Shown here: positions 46,867 through 58,800 of the stretch, piece after piece
Layout: the number at the start of each line of letters is the position of its first letter
Numbering within the stretch: position 1 is the first letter of the stretch
Source of the DNA: Monodelphis domestica
Lineage: Eukaryota > Chordata > Mammalia > Didelphimorphia > Didelphidae
Assembly: GCF_027887165.1 (NCBI RefSeq)
Contig: NC_077231.1
Span: forward strand, 190,898,334 to 190,962,333
Length of the DNA stretch: 64,000 nucleotides
Reading direction: 5' to 3'
Translations under genes and position numbers: made by a program
Notes under the pieces: generated by a model
Told to the model about the DNA's origin: nothing
Database searches by the model: none
What the model saw: only the letters and a program-made list of their open reading frames with translations

Positions 46867-49800
46867 GTGAGTATAGGACTTAAGGGGAGGAACAGGGGAA
46901 AGGGTGGAGAATCCGAAAGCCTGACGCGCTTCCCAGGCAGGTTGTTTGACAAAAAGGGCTATCTTTTTTTTTTTTTTTAATCATGTCCCCTGACCTGCAG
47001 AGCGAGTGGCTCAACCTCTGGGAGACGAGGGAGAGAAGTTTCCAGGAGAGGGAGATGGGCAAACATGTGTGGCTCATGCTGGATGGGGGGTGGGGGGGAC
47101 TGCCATCTCTTACAGGTGGCTGGGCATCGCCTCCTTTGGTGTTCCAGAGAAATTAGGCTGTGCCAACTTGCCTCTGAGCAGCCGACAGAAGGAACTGTGC
47201 AAAAGGAAACCTTATCTGCTGCCTAGCATCCGAGAAGGGGCACGACTGGGCATCCAAGAGTGCAAGAGCCAGTTCAAACATGAAAGATGGAACTGCCAAG
47301 TGTCCTCGCCAGCCGTCTCTATCTTTGCCCCATCAGTCGCCGCACCTCCTGCAGCCTCTCCTGGAGCTGCCCCCCTCTTCGGTTATGAGCTGAGCAGCGG
47401 TGAGTCCACCTGCTACCTTCTTTCTCCGCTTGGCACCTCGCGGAAACAGCCGAAGCTGGAGCAGGCATCTCTCCTCTAGCTTCCCAGAAGGGAAGTATTT
47501 GCGTATGCGTTGTCTTCTGGACCTGGAGAGTCGGGGATGTAGGGTGGAAGGGGAACTGAAACACTACAGGATTTTCAGTCAAGCCGCAGGTGCGCCCCCA
47601 GGGCTGGGGCTCCTTCCCTAGCTCTGGACCCGGCCACTAAAGGGGTGAAACTGTTCTCACTATCCTCAGTGCCCTCTCAACCCAAATCTTTGACCTACAG
47701 CCTTCCCACCTTTGGATTGTATGAAAACTAAAACTTCTTTCTCTGGGTCCCGACCCCTTCTCCCGCCCCTCCATCTCCTTCGGTCTTTTAAAACCAGCTG
47801 GGGAAACATGATGTGGGCCTCAGAGAATGCTGCTCTCCATCTGCTTTGATTTACCCAGTCGAATCACGCATGGAACCCTGGTCAAGTGGGTAACTGTGGA
47901 AAGCAAAGCAGGTTCCCTCCCCTCCGCCCCGCTAAGCATACGAACACCCCACTCCCACCCCGCTGCCAACCAGACTCCTTTAACACTCCAGGCACTGAGT
48001 ACAGAGAATAAAGACAGGTCAAAGAAAGTATTATAACAAAAATCATCTCAAACACTCCAAGAGCTGTCTTAATCTTCCCCATCTTCATTCCCTACTGGGC
48101 AAGGCATGACCTCTGTGGGATAATTTGTGGGAGTTAAAAAGTGTCAGAGGTCCTTCAATTGCATTGTGACTTCGTTAGGACTATAAGTTTGAGGATGGCT
48201 GGCTTCCATAAGTGGGCCCCAACTACAGATTTGAGGTGCCTTTTCCTTCAAACTATTGTATTTTTAACCCTACTCATCTATTGATCCCCCCCCAACAACC
48301 CACTCTCCTCCCCTCAAAATACCATTTGTGAGTGCCTTGTATATTCTGCTAGGTGAATCCACAGACATGCCTTAAAAGCAACAAGGTCTTCTACAGAAAA
48401 CCAACAACAAAGATGGTCTTCAGTTGTAGAAACATACAACCATTCACTGTTGAAAAGGTCTAATTAGTTTGCAGATGACAGACTGCTTTTACTAGGAAAG
48501 GAGGAAAAACTATCTATGCAGTCTTTTCTCTTCCTTTTTTTAAATGTTTATATAGAATCATTAGTTATCCAACTATTGTTAGTGGCATTGATGTTAATGC
48601 AATTGCAGATATGATAAACATCTTTTTTAAACCTCTAATTTCTCTATAATAACAATTTACTGCAACAACTACATCTAGCACTGCCATAAAAATAGGCTAG
48701 TAATTTTATACAATGTTGTAATGCCTCTAGCTATTTCAGAGTAGGTAATAATCAATCATATGCATAATCCAAGAGATAAATAAAAATAAGCATATATAAC
48801 ATCATTGATGGAAGAAGTTCCCTGAATCAAATTTTGTAAAAAATAAGAGATATGGTCTAGGGTTTGAGATGCAGGTTTTAAAAAAAAGAACAATCACTAG
48901 TTTTTACAGTGTGTTTAGAAAGACACAAAATTAAAATGGTATGCTTGGAGAATATTGACAGGATATTGTTAATATTTCCCCAGTTTTTTTTTCATTTTAG
49001 CAACAGTAATTAATACCATGTTTTAAATACTAGATTAGTTCCTGAAAAGTACTTCCTTGGAACACCTTTTTTCAAAGGATAATATTAAGACTAGACAAAA
49101 GACTTTAAAATACAAGGACACTAGTCAAAGAGTAATTTTACTTGACCTTGTTTTAAAATCTTTTTAAAGTGGAGGAATTCTATAAATCATATCGCTCCTT
49201 TTTAAAAAGAGAAGGCCAATTGGAAACCTCTCCTTCTGATCATATATTTAAATGTTGCAATTGTTGCAACTGGTTTTCCAATTTCATTTATCTCAATAAT
49301 TTATTATGCACCTATTAGGTGCTAAATATTGTTGTACTAGATTACGTGCTAGGTAGACACCAGTTATATACAAAGATAAGTTATTTAAATAATAATAATA
49401 ATTTCTCCATAACTTCATTTATAGGTAGTCCATTTCAGAGATGTATGCAATGCTTTTCTAACTGAACAATTCCCTTTCTTTTATTCTAGGCACCAAAGAA
49501 ACAGCATTCATTTATGCAGTGATGGCAGCAGGTCTGGTACATTCTGTGACAAGATCATGCAGTGCAGGGAACATGACAGAATGTTCCTGTGACACCAACT
49601 TGCAGAATGGTGGCTCAGCTACTGAAGGCTGGCATTGGGGTGGCTGTTCTGATGACATCCAGTATGGCATGTGGTTTAGTAGAAGGTTCCTGGACGTCCC
49701 CACCAGAAACACCACTGGAAAAGATGGGAAATTGTTAGCAATGAATCTACATAATAATGAAGCTGGGAGACAGGTATGTATTAGGACATGAAATAAAAAT

Positions 49801-52800
49801 AATTTAAGAGCTTACAAGATGAGGCCAAGCTTACCTTCAGTGTAAATGAGATCATATCAATGAGCAGAAAACTAAGGAATAAATGGTATATAGTATTCTA
49901 AATAGAATGCTTCTGTTGCAGGCACATCCAGAAGGGTGTGCTTGCTACTTCTGGGTAGCTTGTGTTTCACATAGGGAAAGTGAGCCTTGGTTTGAAAAAT
50001 AGATCCCTTCAGAAATATTGATCATAGAATCTGAGTGTTAGAAGAGACATTAGATTATTCAGTTCAGACTCCTGGTTATATACGGATTAAGGAACTGACC
50101 CAGAAAGTAAAGAAATCCTTTTACCTGTATCTGAATCTGAGTGCTCTGATTCTCACTGGAGTAATGCTATTTCTTCTAAGCTACCCTTCCTCTCTTGCAT
50201 GAACTCAATAAATTGAACTAGATTTCTCTAGTGGATTGTACTTAAATAAAGGCATTTTTTAATCATTTCTTTTCCTACTGATTTTTCAGCTGACAGGGAT
50301 TCCCTAGCTTTTTAGTTTAATAATTTATCTGTCTACATCTTCCTCTTAAGCACTTGCTTTATAAAAATCTTTAGTGAATCTCTTTGTAAAACAAAAAAAA
50401 AACCTACAATTTGCCCTTAAATATTAACCACCTCATATACCTGATATCTGAGTTTAGATTTCTGTTTATTTCTTTGTGTAGAATACACTACAAGTTTTTC
50501 TTTTCATTTTTTATCTTCATATTCACCTAGAAAGTTGACAGTACAAATTAGACCCATCGACATTGCTGAATTACATGAATATTCACAGTGATTCTTCAAA
50601 AGTCACTAAAAATTAAAACAGCAATTCCTTTGCTTCATAAAAATCACTGCATATTTACATGAATTCCTGATTTATCACCTAGCAAACTATAAATCTCCCA
50701 CAGAAGCCATTGAATTGCCACATAAACGTAATATAAAGTGAAACAAATCAAAACATTTAGGAAAATTCTTTGAGGAAAACTAACTTTATACCATGGCCAT
50801 TTTTTAAAGTAAAAATAAAATAAAAGTGATTCAAAAGAATTACAGGTTCTGGACAATTTACATTTAAGTTAAAATTGTAATATCAGTAAATTATATTTTA
50901 TTTCATTCAAAAGAATAGAATATCAATAAGAAAATTAAGGGGGAAATTATAAAACATAATATGCTTAATAAATGGGCTTTCAATCTGCTTAACATCAGAA
51001 TTTAAGAGAAATTTCCTTGTTTTAAATTTTTAAATTTAAAAAATATTTTAATCTGTTCTTTACATTGTCCCTTCCACTGCCATGGAACATCAACAAAAAC
51101 AAAGCAATTTAAACCCTCATCATACACATGCATAATCCAGCAAAACAAATTCCCAAATTGGTCATGCAGGAGAATATATGTCTTTCTCTGATAGAAGGTG
51201 AGTATCATGTTTTATCTTCAGTCTCTAGGACTTGTGGCTTAACATTGCATTGATCCGTGTTCTAAAGTCTTAAAAAGTTGTCTTTGTTCTGTTGTCATTA
51301 TATAAATTATTCTCTTTCTCACTTCAATCTGCATCAGTTCATAGAAGTATCCCCAGTTTCCTTTGAAACTGTCCATTTCATCATTTCTTATGTCACAATA
51401 ACATTTCATTATATTTGTATGCCATAATATATTTATCCACTTCCCAAGAGTTAAGCGCTCCCTTAGTTTCCAGTTATTGGCTGGAAAAGAGTGAAAATAA
51501 CTACTCTAAAGATTTGGTTCCTTTTTTCCTTTTGTATATAATTTCTTTCTTACAAATGAGTTCTAATAAACAATAGATACCAATATCAATGTTGATTTAT
51601 AGGTATAAATGTATTATATATGCTGGCATATTTTTTGCTTTACTTTCAATACAATCTAATTCAGAGAGAACGTCATCAGTTATAGCATAGGAAATGCAAA
51701 AAGTTAAAATGTAATTAATAACCAATAGAATAGTGTGCAAAGCACAGTAATTCAAAGTAGAAGAATAAAAACATAAGAGAAGTAAAATAAACTCACTTGG
51801 CTTATGAATGATAAGAAAATGGAGGGAATTCCTATATCCTAGAATTCTGAGTAACACTGTTAGTGTCTTTTTAACAAGCAATTTCACAGAAATGTCAAAA
51901 CTTTCAGTCAAAATAAACAAATTACAACATAAAACCAAGAACATATTTTAGAAATACCTCTATTTAAAGAGATTTGTCTCTGAATTGAGATTTAAATGTG
52001 AATAGAGTGAACAGAACTGGGAGGAAAAGTTATACAATAACATTACAGAGAAAAACAATTTTGAAAGACTTTAGAACTCAGAACAATGCAATAAAAAGCT
52101 AAAGAATACTAATATATAGTTATAGAAATACATCTCCATAAAGAAACTAATGGTATTATTGTTAATTTTTCTTTTTTAAAGTTATATGGCAATATTAGTT
52201 TTCATTAACTGTTTATCTTGTTAACAAACTACTATCTACATGTTTATTTTCAGAGCATACTTCTTAATATCAATCCTAATTCAATTCTTCATTATTTTAA
52301 ATAAGCTTCTAAATTATTTCCTAAATTACAGTAATCAGTTTTGTTGTTATTGCACCAAGGAGAGTTATGTGCTGCAGAAAATAATTCAACCCACACATAA
52401 ATCTCACTGTAGTGTAAATGTAAGCTTTGGGATTTTGCCAATGATAATTTTTTTTCTTTTCACACTATTCTCACCTCATAAAAAAATTAAAGCACATAAA
52501 ATATTTCCTTGTAAAATATTGGGAAGGGATATAAATACTTAGTTCTTTTTTTTTGGATCCTCTTAAAGTACAGCTAATATGTCAGAATTCAAATTACATT
52601 TTGCAGTTTCCTTTTTAAATTGTAGGATTAAACAAGTTCCTAGGTTCTGATCTTAAATAAAAGGACAATTAGCTCAATTTTAGCATTGCCAATGAGGATT
52701 TTAAGGTAATAGGTATCTTCTTCAGAGCAGAGTTTTAGATCTGCATTCTGTTGTACTTTCCAGTCTCAAAATCCCCAGACTTAAAATATGGGGAAATGTT

Positions 52801-55800
52801 CCCAAAAATGTGGGTACTGGCGCTTAGTTGTGCTATGAGTAGGACAGATGATTTTCTAACCGCTGACCTTAAATACTCTGAATCCCAGTAGATTTCTGAC
52901 ACCATTCCTTAAGTTATGCCTCCAAGAATAATGTTGCAAAGCAGTGATTGGCCAATAGCATGATGTGATGTCTTCTAGGGGCAGTACTTCTGGGAATGAT
53001 GTGACTTGGAATATTTATGGGTATTTCTTTTGGTGTGCATAGGATATTTCCATTCTTCCCATGTCCACCTCATAAACTTTTAAGTTTCCCTACCCCATAA
53101 TTTGTTTTACGATGAGTAACTCAAAAAATGGGAAGGGCCAGACCCCAAATGTTCATTGACCAAATTTAAGAATAGTTAAGATAAGTAGCTGAACAACACA
53201 TAGTGTTTAAATCAACAGCAGGTTCAAATATTTCTTTGGGCAGAAAAGAAACAAAAAGGGCTCAGAGGAATAGGAATGGCATAGACCGTCTCAAGAACTT
53301 GTATTGCAGTTTTTATGATTGAAATGGAATCATCTATCAGATGACAAAAATCAAACAAATTAACGGACCTCAATCTATCAGCAAAATTTTCTGATCATGC
53401 ATGGAACACTGTCAGAAGCATTACCTTCAAATCAGCATCCAGAGACCAGTTCCTCAGCCATTTGAATGGTTTCTGTCAATCTTATATTTATGTTTTATAC
53501 ACCATGGTCTTTAGTCTTAGTCATACATCTTTGCTATCTTATTTCATAACATTTTATCTCACATTTGCCACGGCAAAACACAGGGAACTTCCATGGACTA
53601 AATGCCAACTTCTTAATTGCCCTCTCAAAGTTCAGAAATGTTCCACCAAAATGCACACATCTGTTTGCAATAGTTAACAAAACATTCCTTTGTTAATATC
53701 GTTATAAACCTTAACAACTCAACTCGAGTAGAGAAAGGAATTTGAACATAACCACATAAAATTCATTCAGTTGCTGTTCTCCTCTGGAGTTACTGGCAAA
53801 AAAAGGCTGTGGCATCCTTTATTTTCAAAATCAATTCTTTATCATCAAATCACCCACTATTTAACATTCTCTTTACATGACCAAAAAATACTCTTGAACC
53901 TGACATCATATCCCTGGATAAGAAGTCCTTCATTCTTGAAATTTCATCCAGAGAAACTTCTTCCTTTTTAAAATGATATTATTACACTGCTGAGATGTAG
54001 TTAGTGTCCCCTTCACTTTTTATGTGACAAGGCAAATCACAAACAATAATCTTTTGGTGCTTAGAGGTTCTTTTATTTGTCTTTGTTTTTGTGAGTTCTT
54101 TTTTTTAATTCATGAAGCCAGGGTGATGATCCACCAAATACTGTGTCTTAAAGATCTACTATGTGTAAAGCATTTTGACCTAACTCTCACATAGTTATCT
54201 TGGACTTCAAACGATATAAAATTAGATAATTTATGAGAAACTAGTTCAAAATACTACAATATACTCTAGACAAATTTGGCAGTAGAGAGTGAACAGTCTA
54301 GTCTGTCAGTAGTTCTAATCTTACTTCCTTTCTTCTCTTTTTAGGCCTTCTGCCATGTATAGGGATAACATGTGTTTTAGTGGTATAATGATTGATATAT
54401 ATTACACACATTCATGAGTACATGTATAGGCTGGGTATGTCTATATATTTCCATCTACATGTCATATTCCACTTAAACTAATTCTAGGCCATTTCTATGG
54501 AAATTCAGTTGCTTTGCCATTATTGAAGATAATCTGTAGCAAAAAATGACTCTCCTACTCAATAGACATAGTAAGAGACACTCCAAACCTGTAGAAAATG
54601 GGGTGGAAGTTTTTTGAATGTTAATCCTTGAAAGCTGGTTAACTCCAAGTTATTAAAAATTCCAGTTTCCATATTATTTGCCACACCAATTCAGCAGGTG
54701 GTGAACAATGGAATGAGAAAACAAATCTGTGTTTTAGCTCCTACCTTCGTTTCTAAAATGTTCCCCCTATAATGATAGCTGAGATTTCCAGGGTTCAGGA
54801 GGTTTACAAAGTACTTTCCTCATCACAGGGACCCTGTGAGGTTGTTAAGGTGGATGTTATTATCCTCATTTTCAAGATTAGGCTACTGAGCTCAGAGTTA
54901 TTAAGTGACTCCCACAAGGCTGGACACAGCTAATAAGGAGCAGAGATGGCATTTAAATACAAGCTCTGCTTTGGAAACCAGTGGTCTTCTCCTTGCACCA
55001 AGCTGGCTCTCCCTATTTTCCCCCAAACCACAAAGAGGTGACTGTTATGCATTTCATCCTATGCTGGGTCCCCTCAATGTAACAAATATTTAAGCAGCGC
55101 TGCTTTACTGTGTTCAATAAAAAGGGGAAAGTCTTCAAAGAGCTTTTAATCTAATTGAGGGGAGGGAAGAGGGAGACAACAGTTTTAGGTCTGTAAGACT
55201 TGCATAGAGATAACTATGATGACTATGATGGATACAAGCATTTAAATATTTGGAAATCCAGTGTGATATTAAGAGCTACAATGGGGAGGGATCACTTCTA
55301 GTTTCTTGAAATTGTGGAAACTTTTATGGAAGAGATTCAGTTGAATTAGGTCTTGCAGGGAAGGACTGGAGGTGGAGGAGGGAGGCCACACTAGATGTAA
55401 GAGGAGGTGGCATTCACAGAGGCACAGATGCAACACTGAAAAGGGGCAGCATGACAGAAAGGTGGTTAGATCCAGATAGTGAAGGGTCTTGAATGTCATT
55501 CCAAAGAGTTGATATGAGCACTGTCGGAGGTTCCCCGAGAAGGTTGATGTGGGTGGGAGCGGAGTTAGAAGTTATTGGTTCAGTAGTGAAATGGCTGATT
55601 TCTATTTTGTATAGCCCATTATCCATGTGGAAAGTGGACTATGGATACAATCTTTTAGTTGTCAGTAGCTTAGGGGGAAGACTTTCCACCACTGTCCTTG
55701 CTAGAAAATATGAAGGTAAAATCCTGCTTTGTACCCAAGAAAAGATCACCGAACAGATTTTGTGTTATCAGTTTCCTTAGAATTGGAAAGACCAATGGAT

Positions 55801-58800
55801 AGTGTAGGGATGGCTCAACTCCACAAGTCAGCTAAATATATTGATCAATTGCCATTTAAAGAGGGTTTCTTGAATGCTCTGTTCTGTGTAAATTGTTCTT
55901 TGATTCCCTCCACCTGGCTTCTCATGAGAACTCACTATGCTATTCAGTGTATGCCCCTATTATGGCACCCAACAGAGGGGGAGCATTCAGGTAGAAGAAT
56001 TGGGCTACTTGTGATAATCAACACATTTTAACCCATAATTACAGATTCTTGGGATTACAACCATGACCTCTGAAAAGTGGCCTCGCATGGTATTTATTTA
56101 GTTCATTTCTCTTAATCAACTAAAGGTACTTAGCAAAATCTGACCCCATAAGGTATGTAGACTATATTAATTTGTCCATGTGTCCAGGCATTATTTTACT
56201 GGGTACATTTCAAAAACTCAATTCTAAGTTACATAAATGTATTAAAACAAACATATTCCAGGTTGTAAAGTTGCTTTAGCCCCTTTAAGACCATCAAAGA
56301 GTATGCCTTGCTCTAGGTTAATAAGAGTGATATATATTTTTAAGCTTTTCAGAATTAATTACTTTTAATGCTTTGCTGCATGAGACAGAATAATACAGCA
56401 AATAGCCAGCCTTGGAATCAGACAGGCCCAGAGTTCAAGTTCTGCCTTTGTGATAACAGGAAGTCATTTAAGTACTCAGTTCCTCCCAAACAACTCTCTC
56501 AGATTGAACATTGTGGATGAGCCAATGATCTTTTTGGTTAGAAAGGAAACTATACAGATGAAATCACAGTTCTAGACCTCAAAAACAAAAACGCTTCTCA
56601 CTTTGTGAGGGGTTTGAATGACTCCATTATTTTGTTTGTATTGCAAATTCAAATATGATGTGTATGCAACATTCTATCAATAACAGTGTCCTGTATGATT
56701 CTTTTATGATGCTAAACTGTTAACTTAATATGCTCCAAATTACTGTATGACAATGTTTGAATCATTCCGCCTCTCCAGAATCAAATTAATTAGGAAAGGG
56801 TATATTGTTCAAAAGATGTATAACCTTTAAGTGACCTACAGAAGATCAAAGTGTTCATCTCTGACATTTTATGATTCCGATAGGAAACTTTAAGTGGAAT
56901 CAAAACTATGGACTCATTTCTTTTGGTGATTCCAAAGTCACTGGACAGACGGATCAGTTCTGAATTTTTAAAAATATGTTTTTGGTATGCCAAGTCTACA
57001 AATTTCTGATATATGACAAAGTAGAACCTCATAGATTTTAAATTCTTACTTACTTACTTACTTGCTTACTGGACATATCACACAGCATTAGAGTCAATTT
57101 CGTATTGAAATACTACTTTGAAACTTGTACATGTTGACTGGCAAAGTTTGAGGTTGATTTGTTTGGGGTTTTTTTTGTTTGTTTTTTTTCTCAGTCTGTT
57201 TTGGTTGAATTCAGCTCTCAGATTTGGAAAGATCAGGAGTTCTTCACCTTGCATCTATGAAATTTTAAAACATTTTCATTGCAGAATTTCATTATAATTG
57301 TAATTTATTATATTTTTGTAATCCTTTAGCTTATGTATTTAAATGCACAATTTATTTGATGCATTTAAAAACATAATTCTGAGAAGAGATCCATAAGCTT
57401 ATGAGCATCTGTTCCCTCCCTACTTCTGGGAATACCCGGGACCTAGACATGCTGATAAAAAAAAGTCTCAGGGATTACAGTCCCATGCAAAAGCTAAAAA
57501 GAAGTCAATTTTTTCTTTCTATTGCTGTGCTTAATTGCTGGAAATGAATGAATAGAATCCTGAATTGGAACTCCGAATTTTGATATAGAAACCATGATGG
57601 TTAGGTCCTAAATTTTATTAATGCCATAATTTTTTTAACATTAGGGGCTAATTTACCTCTTGCCTGAGAGGTGATAAATAGCTACATCATTAGTTATATA
57701 TTTTTCATGTTTGTTATGTTGGGGATTTTTTTCATGAGTTAGGAATAATGGGAAGATCAGGTTGAATTAAAGCAACAATAAAAGAGGAAAAGAAGATTAG
57801 GAGTTAAATGGATATCCCTGGGCTAGCTGGGAAATTGATTGCAATTTGAATCACTTGTTTCTATGGCAAAATGTCTTCTGGGTTCCAAACAACAGAAATA
57901 CTGCTACACACTTTAGACATACGACATACATACTGTGAATAAGCTGGGGAATGCTCTTGTGTTTGCTTTTGTCATCATTTGTATCATTTTAAAAAAGAAA
58001 GAAAAAAGATCTCTCTAGAATATACTAGAGAATAAACTTGTTGAATGTAGAGAGACTTGGCAGATGCAGGCAAAACCTCAGTAGCTTTAGTTGGTATAAA
58101 ATAACTAGTAGTTGATGTTATCAAATTCTAATGACTTACTAGAAACAACAGGTTATATTTAAATCTGAGAATTAATATTCTCCTACAGGAATAAAAACTA
58201 AATGTAAAAGGCATTTAAAAGATGAGGCACTTGTTTCCCAAGAATACATCCCCTAGGGGGGCAGCTGGGTGGCTCAGTGGATTGAGAGACAGGCCTAGAG
58301 ATGGGAGGTCCTAGGTTCAAATCTGGCCTCAGATACTTCCCCGCTGTGTAACCCTGGGCAAGTCACTTAACCCTCATTGCCTAGCCCTTACCACTCTTCT
58401 GCCTTGGAGCCAATACACAGTATTGACTCCAAGACGGGAGGCAAGGGTTTAAAAAAAAAAAAAGAATATGTCCCCTACTACCTCTGTCGGTCAGAAGAAA
58501 AATTCTTTGGTGGGTATTTAAAGACCTTTTTGAAAAATATGAACACTAGCCAGTTTAAGCAGTGTTTTTGGATGGATGGATGAAAATCTCAATTGTATGA
58601 AACTATAACAAGTTCAATTTTTAAAACTTAAGTTTAACTATTTGTTACATTAAAATACCCAGGCAACTCCTTCCCTCCCTCAACATCCTCATTTAGAGGC
58701 GGCATCATTTGACAAGATGTATGTATATATAAAACTTAACTAGGTCTTGCTCTTTCTCTAGAGGTAGACATACACAAGTCATTCTTCAAACAGTACTTCT

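Noticed and set aside
58256..58462. Considered as a functional tRNA gene because of its A and B boxes
   Set aside because: The body, the A tail and the flanking target-site duplication show it is a SINE.
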